From Mucilaginibacter sp. KACC 22773 (GTDB taxonomy: Bacteria; Bacteroidota; Bacteroidia; Sphingobacteriales; Sphingobacteriaceae): 64,000 nt of DNA. The DNA lies in assembly GCF_028736215.1 (NCBI RefSeq), contig NZ_CP117883.1, positions 1,116,001 through 1,180,000 on the forward strand, in the 5' to 3' direction. Positions within the stretch are counted from its first letter, which is position 1. Every line of letters begins with the position of its first letter. Both the position numbers and the translations under genes were made by a program. Under the pieces are notes generated by a model. It did not search any database and had not been told where the DNA came from. It worked only from the letters and a program-made list of their open reading frames with translations. This document shows positions 25,085 to 34,399 of the stretch, in pieces.

Positions 25085-26653
25085 TTATTGAATAGAGATG
25101 ATTTTGTACAGTACCCAGTTGTCGCTTTCGTGCACACGCCTGTAGTTTATACCGCTGTTTACAATGCGTATGGCCGGGATGTACTTATTATTGAGCTGCG
25201 TATAGCCGGTAAATGGATTTTTTGCTGTGGCAATCAGAATATAATCATCATAGCGGTAAGGCGTTTCTATAGCACTTAAAAACAAGTCCTGGTAAGGCAG
25301 GGTCAGCTTTCTGATGTCGTTTGTAAATGCTGCAACCGGATAAGCTACGGCATCGTCCATGAGCACGTGCGAACTTTTGGGCAGGGTATTGATGTATCCA
25401 GCCATGTCCATAATTTCGGCCTGGTCCATATTATGCTTACCGCTGAAGAGCGTGGTGATAAATGCTTTTTCATCATGAATGAATGACCCCTTGAGGAATG
25501 CATAGCCCGTATAAAGCTGGGCGAGTACGGCAACCGACACAATTATTTTAAATACCTTTTGATTTTTAACTACCAGCGCTTTAAAAGTAAGGCAAAGCAA
25601 TGATAGCACCAGGAAAATGAGATAGTACTCGTAGGTAATATATAGTTTATCGTATTTGATATGTAAAAACTCGATAAAAGCGAATGGGCTTAAAATGGTT
25701 AAAGCCTGGTAGGTGCTTTCGCGGAAAAGATATATAGCAACCAAAATGAGCGGGCAAAAATAAACAACCCTTACCGATACCAGTACCGAAAGCTCGGGCA
25801 ACTGGTAATTGGTAGCGGCTGTGGTGATGTCATAATTAAGTTTATCAACCAATACATTCCAGGTTGCGTAAGGGCTTTCAATAAAGTAATTAAGATCGCT
25901 GGCGTGGGTTAAATTGAGTAGTTTATAACAAATGATAGATGCTATGGGCAAAATAAACAGGATGATATAAATAGCAAAGGTTTTGCTTACCAGCTTACGG
26001 CGCAATGATGGGCTGTTAAAGCTTAAAAACAGCCGGAAGATGGATTCCTTTTCGCCCAGGTTTAAGCTTTGTAAAGTAATGGCCAATACCAGCGGGATAA
26101 AGAACAGGCAAAGCCATACAAACTTATAATCGCAAAAAATAAGGGTAACCAGCGCTATACTGGCCAACGACACATGGAAGGTTGTATTTGACCGGTAAAA
26201 CTTTAACAGGTTAAAAAAGAACAGGAAAAAACTGATAAGCACCAGGTAAATGGCCTTGCCCGATGTGGCCACATACAGCAAACCGGGATGTAAAAAAAAC
26301 AGGGCTATTAAAAGGTAAAAATAAAAGTCGTCATTTGGTATGCGGGTGCGCAGCGTGGATGCAAGGATGTAAAATAAAGCGGCTGTACCCAACGCAGATG
26401 CTATTACCGGGGCCAGGAAAGTGCTGATGGAGCTAAATATGATGGAACAATAAAAAGGCAATAGCGGCGATGTAAGCCCCATTACTTTGATGCGGTTGCC
26501 AAGGCCTTCAAAAATAATTTTGGTTTTTTCGATATAAAAAATACTCTCCTGGTTATAATAGCCCAAATGGTTCATATAAATGCCGGCTGCCAGGTAATAA
26601 ACGGCAAGCACTGCGGTTATTATAAACAGATATTGACTTTTAGAGATCCTCAT
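25085..26653 (-). CDS. Polytopic membrane protein of an exopolysaccharide operon, GT-C-like
   Basis: The 522-residue protein has about ten hydrophobic membrane segments between residues 10 and 390, and a C-terminal extracytoplasmic-looking domain of about 120 residues (SSHVLMDDAVAYPVAAF, YDDYILIATAKNP). This layout, with an acidic loop after the first membrane helix (YYNQESIFYIEKTKIIFEGL), resembles GT-C glycosyltransferases that use lipid-linked sugars, but I see no decisive motif. It starts three bases after the GT2 synthase stop and is therefore probably part of the same machine. A polymer-modifying transferase or an export partner are both possible. Confidence 0.65.
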   Translation of the reverse strand: MRISKSQYLFIITAVLAVYYLAAGIYMNHLGYYNQESIFYIEKTKIIFEGLGNRIKVMGLTSPLLPFYCSIIFSSISTFLAPVIASALGTAALFYILASTLRTRIPNDDFYFYLLIALFFLHPGLLYVATSGKAIYLVLISFFLFFFNLLKFYRSNTTFHVSLASIALVTLIFCDYKFVWLCLFFIPLVLAITLQSLNLGEKESIFRLFLSFNSPSLRRKLVSKTFAIYIILFILPIASIICYKLLNLTHASDLNYFIESPYATWNVLVDKLNYDITTAATNYQLPELSVLVSVRVVYFCPLILVAIYLFRESTYQALTILSPFAFIEFLHIKYDKLYITYEYYLIFLVLSLLCLTFKALVVKNQKVFKIIVSVAVLAQLYTGYAFLKGSFIHDEKAFITTLFSGKHNMDQAEIMDMAGYINTLPKSSHVLMDDAVAYPVAAFTNDIRKLTLPYQDLFLSAIETPYRYDDYILIATAKNPFTGYTQLNNKYIPAIRIVNSGINYRRVHESDNWVLYKIISIQ

Positions 26654-26656
26654 TTT

Positions 26657-28501
26657 TTATTTAACAACGTTTGTAGGGTTATTAACTTTGCTTAAACCAT
26701 GATTGGTTTTTTCCCAATAAAACGGATTGGTTATCAATTGGTATAAGCCCATGTAAGCGGCTGCCGAGTGCATTAACCAGTAAACGGGGTTGGCAAGGGC
26801 AAACAATATCAGTTCAAAATAGCGGCGTTTAAATACAGCCATCATGTTTACATATATCATCAGGATGTTGCCTACCATCAAATTAAATATAGCCATAAAC
26901 AAAACCCAATCAGGAAACAGGGTGCGGATGGTTGAAAAATCAAATATTAGGTAACTGATAAATATGGCCAGCAACAGCGGGTAAACTAAAAACGTGGCCG
27001 ATGTGGCGCCGATAAAAAAGTTAAAGCCTAAAAAGCCTTTAAAACCAATCTTTTTTATTAATTCGGCGGGATTGCGCATGTGCACCAGGTAAGTTTGCAT
27101 ATAACCTTTTATCCATCTTGAGCGCTGCCTTATCCAGTTAAAAGGCTCATTATTGGCCTCTTCGTAAGTGGTTGAATTGATAATGGCTATTTTATAGCCT
27201 TTGGCATAGGCGCGCACACCAAGGTCGGCGTCTTCGGTTACGTTAAAAGGATCCCAGGCACCAAGCTCAACAAGGGCATCCATTTTAAAGTGGTTGCTGG
27301 TGCCGCCCAATGGGATAGGGATATCAAGGGTATCTAATCCGGGTAGCATATAATCAAACCAATACGAATATTCCAGTGTAAACATGCGGGTAAGGAAGTT
27401 CTCGTTACGGTTAAAGTAGTTAAGTGCGCTTTGGATACAAATATAATGATCAGGCAGTTTGCCAAACAGGGTAACTACTTTTTTAAGCTGGTCGGTATCC
27501 GGGATATCCTCGGCATCATAAATGGTTAAAAATTTGCCTTTTGAAAAATGCAGGCCGTAATTGCAAGCCTTGGGCTTGGTTTTGGGCATGTGAAAAGGTA
27601 CCACAATTACTTCAAATACAGCCGGGAAATCAAGGTTTTGAACAGCTTTTAATGTTTTATCATCATCTTCCTCAATCAATAGCTTTATATCCAGCATTTC
27701 GCGCGGATAGTCAAGACTTTGCAAGTTCCAAATGAGCTTTTTGATAAGCTTATCCTCTTTGTACACCGGCAATAATACGGTGTATAGCGGCAGGTCGGTA
27801 TTAACAACATCGCGCACTTCATCCTTTGTTACGGCCTGGTGCAATTCAAACCGCGAGCCAACCAGTGCCAAAAATAATTTGAAGGTGATGGCAACCAGGA
27901 AAAACATACTGATAACCACATTGATGGCGATGGATGTATTTTTAAAATTCAAAACCATCCCGGCCGCTATGATACCCAGCAGTATAAACAGGAATGCCAG
28001 CTGCGGGGTTGTAAAAGTGGTAGAGGCCGAACTTTTAGGATCGCGCCTCATAAGCTCATAAACGGATGCTTTAACATACTTTTCGCCCAATAGTTTGTGA
28101 CTAAGCCAGGTAATATCCAAATCATAGGCAACAATAATATCGGGTTCCATATCATAAGTAAACCTGACGAAGTCTACAAAAAGCTGGTCGGAAGGATCGG
28201 CCATAAGCGTAACCACCCGGTTGTTCTCGATACGCAGGGGTAGGGCAAGGTGGTCATTGGCAAATTTGAGTTCAACTTTTTTTAATACTTCGGTATCAAA
28301 AGCTTCCTCCCTTATTTGTTCAAAATGATAACCTGCGTTACTTAATGAGCGTTCATAGTTTTTGCGCGAAATGTAACCGAAGTTTAGCGCTATTTTAATA
28401 TAGGCCATTCCAGATCTTTCCGCAAAACTTTTAATTTTTACCTGATCGCCTGGTGTTATAAACCCGTCATTAACCAAAAGTTCAGGAATTGAAATACTCA
28501 T
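26657..28501 (-). CDS. Processive family 2 glycosyltransferase with GspE/MshEN-like N-terminal domain
   Basis: The 614-residue membrane enzyme has three parts. Residues 1-155 resemble the GspE N-terminal/MshEN module: two tandem motifs (ELLVNDGFIT... and KIALNFGYIS...), then a small domain with LALPLRIENNRVVTLMADPSD. Two membrane helices (about 167-187, 192-213) precede a GT2 domain holding LLPVYKED, YDAEDIPD, TEDADLG and QRSRW, that is the D, DxD-like, TED and QxxRW motifs of processive beta-glycan synthases. Three membrane segments close the chain. It resembles XagB-type synthases. MshEN domains can bind c-di-GMP, but the first Arg and last Gln of each motif are missing here, so binding is doubtful. 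It follows the BcsB-like gene by 110 bases. Confidence 0.88.
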   Translation of the reverse strand: MSISIPELLVNDGFITPGDQVKIKSFAERSGMAYIKIALNFGYISRKNYERSLSNAGYHFEQIREEAFDTEVLKKVELKFANDHLALPLRIENNRVVTLMADPSDQLFVDFVRFTYDMEPDIIVAYDLDITWLSHKLLGEKYVKASVYELMRRDPKSSASTTFTTPQLAFLFILLGIIAAGMVLNFKNTSIAINVVISMFFLVAITFKLFLALVGSRFELHQAVTKDEVRDVVNTDLPLYTVLLPVYKEDKLIKKLIWNLQSLDYPREMLDIKLLIEEDDDKTLKAVQNLDFPAVFEVIVVPFHMPKTKPKACNYGLHFSKGKFLTIYDAEDIPDTDQLKKVVTLFGKLPDHYICIQSALNYFNRNENFLTRMFTLEYSYWFDYMLPGLDTLDIPIPLGGTSNHFKMDALVELGAWDPFNVTEDADLGVRAYAKGYKIAIINSTTYEEANNEPFNWIRQRSRWIKGYMQTYLVHMRNPAELIKKIGFKGFLGFNFFIGATSATFLVYPLLLAIFISYLIFDFSTIRTLFPDWVLFMAIFNLMVGNILMIYVNMMAVFKRRYFELILFALANPVYWLMHSAAAYMGLYQLITNPFYWEKTNHGLSKVNNPTNVVK

Positions 28502-28519
28502 TATATATAATGTAAGATT

Positions 28520-28605
28520 AGTATCAAGTAGTAAGTATCAAGTAGCTAGTACTGAAGGCAGCTTTTGCAGCTATCTTACTACTTGATACTTACTACTTGA
28601 TACTT
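28520..28605. repeat. Palindromic stutter repeat of AAGTATCAAGTAG words
   Basis: The left arm (28520-28563) is AGTATCAAGTAG in tandem, decaying towards the centre. The right arm (28570-28605) is its reverse complement (CTACTTGATACTTA words). They flank a 6-base loop. The repeat fills the 110-base gap between the BcsB-like and GT2 genes of one operon and could form a long hairpin in the transcript. Confidence 0.8.
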
Positions 28606-28611
28606 AAAAAG

Positions 28612-30693
28612 TTAATCGTTAAACAAATCCTGTGACCTTTGAACTCTTGAACGAACGTACAGGAACGATAGCAATATCAATATAAGTATCCCCAGCAAAA
28701 TGTAAAGGTTATAACTATCCCAGAAACGGGTTAAACCACTTTTAGTATCAATATACTCCAGGTTTTCGCTCGATTTATTGATATTAAACAGGTATTTGTT
28801 GGAGTTTACATCAGATATACATACGTTGCTTGACAGGGTTGAAAGCTGCTCGGTGATTGATTTTGACGCGGCCAGAAAAGCTTCGGCTATGTGTGTTCCG
28901 GTTGCGGTGAGTACCAGCGTGGCGTTATTGCTGCGGCCATAAAATATTTGCGCAAGCCCATTTGATACGGTATCATTTAAGGAGTATACTACAGTGTTAT
29001 CGTCGGTTTTATATAGCCTGAAATCCTTGTCGAAGCGGATGGGGGCATCAGGAAATTCTTTCATTAACTTGTCATTTTTGGATAACAACGCAATGATATT
29101 ATATTTTTTCAGGTCGTTTGACGGAAAATCGGCTGAGTAAGCAAACTCTGGGAAGTTGTTGGCGTTAATGTTGTTGTTTAGTTCATAAATAATTTCGCCC
29201 ATAGCGCCGGCTGCGTATTTTGCATATTCTTTAGATACGATGATGCGTGTTGTGCCGGTATTAAATGCCTCGGGGTATTGGTAAAAGCTAAGATCGGTGG
29301 TTATAAAAGGATTTTTTGATTCCAGGTATGATTTGTCTACATCAACTTCGGCAAAAAAGTTGGTGAAGCTATCCTTGCAATGTCCACTGGTTGGGTAAAA
29401 CCTGAATTCGGCTTCCAGCGTGTTGTACTTGTGGTGCTGATAACGGTTAATGGTAATGGCTGTATTTAATTTACCGGTACCATCAAGCTTTTCGCTGTTA
29501 ATAAGCAGGCCGTTAAGGTATATATTAAAGAAACCACGGTCGCCTGCGCTTAAAGCGCTGTAATTGGCCACAAAACGAATCTCCACCTCTTTTGGAGTAA
29601 AACTAAAATCGCTGTTTTTAAATGAGTATGCACTTTTTAACGATCCTATACCCGATAAAAAGTCGGCTACACCGCCAATTTGTTTTAATGAAAGTTTTGA
29701 ACGGTTTTCGTCGATAGTTTTTGAAAAGGTGTTTTGTGCTTTTTCTATCAGCAGGTAATCGCCAAAGGTCGAATTTAAAATATTCATGTTACCCAGGGCG
29801 GTAATGGCTTTTTCGTAGCCAGCATCGTCGCCGCCGGTTACAAATAAAATCTCTTTTGGCTGCATTTCCTGTGTTGCGGTTTTTACCGCTGTAAGTACAC
29901 CTTTAACATCAACCAGGCGGGTATTGGTATCAGTAACCAAACTCATTGATTTATGCAGGTAAAATAAACCCTGGTCATTTTGTGGGGTTACTTTTATCAG
30001 TTGGCGTGCATCGGCATTCAACTTGCCAACCAAACCAACTTTAATATAGTTCCGTAAAGTATCGGGCATATGGGCTTCGTCATAAACCATAATGTCTCTG
30101 GTTTGTGTCTTTTTTAACCTGGAGTAGGCCCATGCAACCGCTTTAAGATCGGAAAGGGTTGGGTTTGCAGGGTAAACAATGGCCTTTTTTGAATCGAAGC
30201 AATTGCTAATGTTTACATTATCAAAAAAACCTTTATTGCTGCGCAATAATGATAGGTATGAATAATTTTTAATTTTCAGCCACATGCCCGGGTTGTCAAG
30301 ATCGCGGCACTCATCATCGGTGATGGTTAGCAGTGTTTTAATCTGAATTTTAAGGAACTTATCGTTCGATAAATCGGCCCTGGTTAAGGTAAGTACTATT
30401 TTTTGGATAGAATCCTTAGTCATCCGGGCGCTATAAGCGGGTTTGTTGTTTATAACGATGTTAATGTACGAATGATCTTTAAGCAGGGCCTGTGAGGGCT
30501 CAAAAAACAACACCACTTTGCTTCCGTTCATCTCGGTAAGCGGCGTAATTTTAAAATAAAATGAGTTGGCACCGCTCATGCCGTATATCATATCATCATC
30601 GTGGCCCAGCGACTTAAAGGTTAAAAGCTGCTGTGCTTTTGACGCCGTACTAATAACAAATACAAAGGCTAAGAGGGAAAAAAATTTATTCAT
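28612..30693 (-). CDS. BcsB-like periplasmic exopolysaccharide synthase subunit
   Basis: The 693-residue protein has a signal peptide, a large periplasmic part and a single C-terminal membrane helix near 663-682 followed by a basic tail. This is the topology of BcsB, which guides nascent cellulose through the periplasm. BcsB-like elements include an SYFYF-type opening strand, DDECRD near 132 (the usual loop with Cys), alternating carbohydrate-binding-like and flavodoxin-like domains, and a KDSFTNFFAEVD segment near 420-435. The match is distant, and the polymer may not be cellulose. It starts 14 bases after the histidine kinase gene and precedes the GT2 synthase. Confidence 0.8.
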   Translation of the reverse strand: MNKFFSLLAFVFVISTASKAQQLLTFKSLGHDDDMIYGMSGANSFYFKITPLTEMNGSKVVLFFEPSQALLKDHSYINIVINNKPAYSARMTKDSIQKIVLTLTRADLSNDKFLKIQIKTLLTITDDECRDLDNPGMWLKIKNYSYLSLLRSNKGFFDNVNISNCFDSKKAIVYPANPTLSDLKAVAWAYSRLKKTQTRDIMVYDEAHMPDTLRNYIKVGLVGKLNADARQLIKVTPQNDQGLFYLHKSMSLVTDTNTRLVDVKGVLTAVKTATQEMQPKEILFVTGGDDAGYEKAITALGNMNILNSTFGDYLLIEKAQNTFSKTIDENRSKLSLKQIGGVADFLSGIGSLKSAYSFKNSDFSFTPKEVEIRFVANYSALSAGDRGFFNIYLNGLLINSEKLDGTGKLNTAITINRYQHHKYNTLEAEFRFYPTSGHCKDSFTNFFAEVDVDKSYLESKNPFITTDLSFYQYPEAFNTGTTRIIVSKEYAKYAAGAMGEIIYELNNNINANNFPEFAYSADFPSNDLKKYNIIALLSKNDKLMKEFPDAPIRFDKDFRLYKTDDNTVVYSLNDTVSNGLAQIFYGRSNNATLVLTATGTHIAEAFLAASKSITEQLSTLSSNVCISDVNSNKYLFNINKSSENLEYIDTKSGLTRFWDSYNLYILLGILILILLSFLYVRSRVQRSQDLFND

Positions 30694-30707
30694 CTGATTG
30701 TAAATAA

Positions 30708-32054
30708 TTAACTTATAACGTAAAATTCTACCCGGAAATAATTGCCATTTTCATCGCTGCGGTATGATAAATCGCCGCCCATTTCCTGGGCCATTAATTT
30801 GGCTATTGACAGGCCAAGCCCCAAACGGCTTTCGGTTATGCCCGATGTATCGTTTAATGTTTTTAATTTATTAAACATCATATCCAATTCGCTTTGCCCT
30901 ATGGCAATACCTTCGTCAATAATTTCAAAAACAAAGCGTTGGCGCTGCAGGCTGGTTACGACTTTGATGGTATTATTGGTTTGCGAAAACTTAATGGCAT
31001 TTGATAAAAGGTTTTGGAATACCTGCCCGGCAAATACTTTATCAAGTTTTACGTTTAAAGGCAGTTTTAATATGTTATCAACCAGGTGGATATTTTTCAT
31101 TTGAGCGGTATCATACAGGCCCCTGAAAACATGCATTACCTCAACATTAATATCAAAAATCTCGGTGTTGAACTTAATCTCCGGCGATTCGATCTCTTTA
31201 ACATCCATCAGCTTATTAAGCATATATTGCATTTTATCGGCCGATTCGGCTATGTAGCCCACATATTCTTTCTGATCATTGCTCAAGCGGTAATCCTCTT
31301 CTTTGATCATGTTGTTGCTCATGGTGATAGAACCGATCAGGTTTTTTAAATCATGCCCTGCTATATTAATGAAGCTGTTTTTTTGCTCATCCAGTTTGCG
31401 CAGTTCTGCATACTGTAAATCAATAAGGTTGTTTTTCTCGTTGATAGATGTATTTTGCTCCTTCAGCTGCTCGTTTGACTTCTCGATAAGTATTGCCGAA
31501 CGCGCATCGCGCTTCATTATCTTAAAGCGGGTATTAGGCACAATACACGAAATGGCCGATATAATGAAAAAAAGCTGCCCGCCACCGTTTATCACAATAT
31601 CCAGGTTGTACTCGTGCTGCATGTTAAAAAACACAGCAAGCAACAAAATGGCCAGCAAAAACTGGATGATTGAATGTATAGGCTCCCAAAAAACCTGTAG
31701 GTTAAAAAACAGTACAAGTGTAGCAAAAAGCGAATAATATATATTTAAATTGGACACTCCTACTATATTACAAAGCAGTGCCGATGTTACCGATAACAGT
31801 AACATACTAACATGTAACAATATGCGATAGTCGTATTTTTTGTATTGAATGTAAGTATATAAAGCATAAATTATAAGGCAGGTAATTATCCTCACAATAA
31901 AAAACTGTATCCAGATGTCGGGCGCGTAAATAAAATCGACTATGCTAAAAAGCGGGTAAAGAAATATGATCATCCAAACAATATTGTTGGTTTGGAACCA
32001 TGCTTTTTTTGAGGTCTCTTTTATTAATTCTTCTTTTGTAATTTGAACAAACAT
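30708..32054 (-). CDS. Orphan sensor histidine kinase, six-helix membrane type
   Basis: The 448-residue protein has six predicted membrane helices (about 24-45, 50-70, 78-98, 104-122, 128-145, 158-173) with short loops, then a coiled coil (about 190-225) and a kinase core. The phosphoacceptor is H234 in NIAGHDLKN, the N box is QNLLSNAIKFS and the G2 box is GLGLSIAKLM. The G1 box reads DEGIAI where DxGxG is usual, so the second Gly is replaced by Ala. No response regulator is adjacent. As first gene of the exopolysaccharide operon it probably controls or senses polymer production (inference). Confidence 0.9.
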   Translation of the reverse strand: MFVQITKEELIKETSKKAWFQTNNIVWMIIFLYPLFSIVDFIYAPDIWIQFFIVRIITCLIIYALYTYIQYKKYDYRILLHVSMLLLSVTSALLCNIVGVSNLNIYYSLFATLVLFFNLQVFWEPIHSIIQFLLAILLLAVFFNMQHEYNLDIVINGGGQLFFIISAISCIVPNTRFKIMKRDARSAILIEKSNEQLKEQNTSINEKNNLIDLQYAELRKLDEQKNSFINIAGHDLKNLIGSITMSNNMIKEEDYRLSNDQKEYVGYIAESADKMQYMLNKLMDVKEIESPEIKFNTEIFDINVEVMHVFRGLYDTAQMKNIHLVDNILKLPLNVKLDKVFAGQVFQNLLSNAIKFSQTNNTIKVVTSLQRQRFVFEIIDEGIAIGQSELDMMFNKLKTLNDTSGITESRLGLGLSIAKLMAQEMGGDLSYRSDENGNYFRVEFYVIS

Positions 32055-32120
32055 TATTCGTTATCTTGAAATTATGATCAAAAATAAAAGCTTTAAGTTA
32101 ATCGGTGTAAATGCTTTATT

Positions 32121-33245
32121 GTGAAAAATAAAATTATGTGTTATACGCGGTTATTATACTGTTTGTTAATATTATTATGTATAGCAACAACATGCCCGAT
32201 TGCAAAAAGCAGTCCAAAAAATATGAACGCGCGTGCACTGGTCTTTAAACGGGCCGCAACCCTCAACAACGGCATTAGCTTTTCATGGCTCGAGCAAACC
32301 TGGAATAAAAATTCATTGAGGCAGGGCGCTATAAACGATACCGATTTTAAACTAATAAAAAGGTTGGGGTTTAGGAGTATCAGGCTCCCGGTAGCTTTTA
32401 CATATTTTGAATCTGCAGGCGTGCCGGCTGCCGAAATATTGGAATACATTGATAACGTAGTTAAGCAATGCCATAGGTACGGATTTAAATTGGTATTGGA
32501 TTACCATTATGGCAATTTAAATGATATAAACGGCAATGCCGAAACCGTTAAAATTATCACTTTGTGGACAAAACTGGCCAAAAGGTATAAACATATCGAT
32601 GCCGGCGAGCTGTTTTTTGAGTTATACAACGAGCCGCCCCACATGAACCCCGATGTGTGGAAAGACGTAGCATATAACGTCGTAACCGCACTGCGAAAAG
32701 TTGATAAAACGCGTACATTTATCATAGGTGCCAGTAACTACAACAGTATATATGAGTTAAGCCGCTTTGCGCGGCTTGCCGATGATAACATTATATACAC
32801 ATTTCACTTTTACGAACCTTTCTTTTTTACCCACCAGGGGGCCAGTTGGGTAGGTAACCAGGTTGCCACAACCGGGGTATCATTTCCTTATAGTGCGGAA
32901 AATTTTCCAGCCCTTGATCCCAGGGCAAAAGGAACGCCGGGCGAAAGCAACCACGAAATGTATAAACGTGATGGTAACGAACAGTCGGTAAATGATAAGC
33001 TGCAAATTGTGAAGGCCTGGGGCGATAAATATGGCGTACCAATAATTTGCGGCGAGTATGGCGTATATAATAAATACGCAGATTTAGACAGCCGCTGCAG
33101 GTATATTAAAGCGGTAAGGGCGGCACTAAAAAAGCTGGGTATCCCAGGGATGCTTTGGGACTATAATGATTCGTTCTCGATATTCACGGGCAAGCCCTCG
33201 ATGGATAATTTGCCTGCGTGTATGAAAGACGCAATAGCTTATTAA
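32121..33245 (+). CDS. Glycoside hydrolase family 5 (endoglucanase-like), secreted
   Basis: The 374-residue product has an N-terminal export signal (a hydrophobic run at 11-24 after KNKIMCYTR), then a GH5 TIM barrel. The acid/base Glu is E171 in ELYNEPP and the nucleophile is E312 in CGEYGVY. RLPV near 88, LDYHYG near 127 and the late WDYND also fit. The start is a GTG at 32121; an ATG five codons later is the alternative. It is divergent from the synthase operon, as BcsZ-type endoglucanases often accompany cellulose synthases. It may trim the polymer during export. Confidence 0.9.
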   Translation: MKNKIMCYTRLLYCLLILLCIATTCPIAKSSPKNMNARALVFKRAATLNNGISFSWLEQTWNKNSLRQGAINDTDFKLIKRLGFRSIRLPVAFTYFESAGVPAAEILEYIDNVVKQCHRYGFKLVLDYHYGNLNDINGNAETVKIITLWTKLAKRYKHIDAGELFFELYNEPPHMNPDVWKDVAYNVVTALRKVDKTRTFIIGASNYNSIYELSRFARLADDNIIYTFHFYEPFFFTHQGASWVGNQVATTGVSFPYSAENFPALDPRAKGTPGESNHEMYKRDGNEQSVNDKLQIVKAWGDKYGVPIICGEYGVYNKYADLDSRCRYIKAVRAALKKLGIPGMLWDYNDSFSIFTGKPSMDNLPACMKDAIAY

Positions 33246-33282
33246 GCCTTAAAATGATGTAACTTTATTGTGGTTTAAATGT

Positions 33283-33290
33283 TACCTTTG
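33283..33290 (+). promoter_or_regulatory. -7 promoter element for the desaturase gene
   Basis: TACCTTTG matches TAnnTTTG and lies 18 bases before the ATG at 33308, a normal short leader. The nearest TTG at 33268-33270 is too close to serve as an ideal -33 box. Confidence 0.5.
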
Positions 33291-33307
33291 AACACTAATA
33301 ATTTGTT

Positions 33308-34288
33308 ATGGAATTTTTTGTAGAAAAACGCAGGGAAGTAATGAGCCACATTGAAAAATTCATGCTCGAAAAGATGTATGATTTTTTAAAACCTGTTGAT
33401 ACGATATGGCAGCCCTCAGATTTTTTACCCGATTCTTCAAGAGATACCTTCTTTAACGAAATTAAAGAACTGCAGGAAAGCGCACAGGGATTAAGCTATG
33501 ACCTTATTGCGGTATTGATAGGTGATACCATTACAGAAGAAGCGTTGCCAACCTACGAATCATGGTTAACCATGGTTGATGGTGTTTCAAAAAACGAAGA
33601 AGGTGGCTGGATGAAATGGACACGCCACTGGACTGCCGAAGAAAACCGCCACGGCGATTTGCTTAACAAATATCTTTATTTATCGGGCCGTGTTAATATG
33701 CGCATGATGGAGGTATCTACCCAATACCTTATTGCCGATGGTTTTGATATAGGCACCGGTACCGACCCGTACCGCAACTTTATATATACCTCTTTCCAGG
33801 AGCTGGCAACCAATGTATCGCACAGGCGTGTAGCATCGCAGGCCAAAAAAGATGGCGATACTTTATTGTCAAAAATGTGTGGTGTAATTGCAGGCGATGA
33901 GGCCCGCCACGCCAAGGCTTACAAATACTTTATCGAAAAAATATTTGAGGTTGACCCTAACGAAGCCATGATAGCCTTTGAGGATATGATGCGCAAAAAA
34001 ATTGTAATGCCGGCCCACTTCCTGCGCGAAGTAGGTTTAAAAATAGGCCAAACTTTTGGCCACTTTACCGATGCCGCCCAGCGTTTAGGTATTTACACCG
34101 CAATTGATTATGTTGACATATTAAAAGAGTTGATTGAAGACTGGCACATCGAAAGCGTTACCGACCTTAACGAAAGCGGCGAAAAAGCACGCGATTATAT
34201 CATGAACCTGCCCGGCCGCTTACTACGCGTTGCCGATAGGATGAAAAACCCGATGCTGGAGTACAAGTTTAGCTGGATAAACGGATAA
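33308..34288 (+). CDS. Acyl-ACP desaturase (di-iron, ferritin-like)
   Basis: This soluble 326-residue enzyme introduces a double bond into acyl-ACP chains. It has the two ExxH di-iron motifs of the FA_desaturase_2 family, ENRH at 112-115 and EARH at 199-202, plus the additional carboxylates E84 and E166 (FQELATNVSHRR). WMKWTRHWTAEENRHG and CGVIAGDEARHAKAYKYF are the usual helices. An unsaturated-lipid role in membrane fluidity is the family expectation. The gene has its own TAnnTTTG promoter and an intrinsic terminator (34316-34340), so it is probably a single-gene unit. Confidence 0.92.
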   Translation: MEFFVEKRREVMSHIEKFMLEKMYDFLKPVDTIWQPSDFLPDSSRDTFFNEIKELQESAQGLSYDLIAVLIGDTITEEALPTYESWLTMVDGVSKNEEGGWMKWTRHWTAEENRHGDLLNKYLYLSGRVNMRMMEVSTQYLIADGFDIGTGTDPYRNFIYTSFQELATNVSHRRVASQAKKDGDTLLSKMCGVIAGDEARHAKAYKYFIEKIFEVDPNEAMIAFEDMMRKKIVMPAHFLREVGLKIGQTFGHFTDAAQRLGIYTAIDYVDILKELIEDWHIESVTDLNESGEKARDYIMNLPGRLLRVADRMKNPMLEYKFSWING

Positions 34289-34315
34289 GTTTTTAAACCG
34301 ATAAGATTTTTAAAG

Positions 34316-34340
34316 AGACGCATTATATGCGTCTTTTTTT
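34316..34340 (+). terminator. Intrinsic terminator after the desaturase gene
   Basis: AGACGCAT (34316-34323) and ATGCGTCT (34327-34334) form a perfect 8-bp stem with a 3-base loop, followed by a run of T to 34340. Confidence 0.9.
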
Positions 34341-34399
34341 GTTTAGGGGGTGGTTTGAAAATATTTACCTTCAAAAAGACCCATTGTCATTTAATATTC

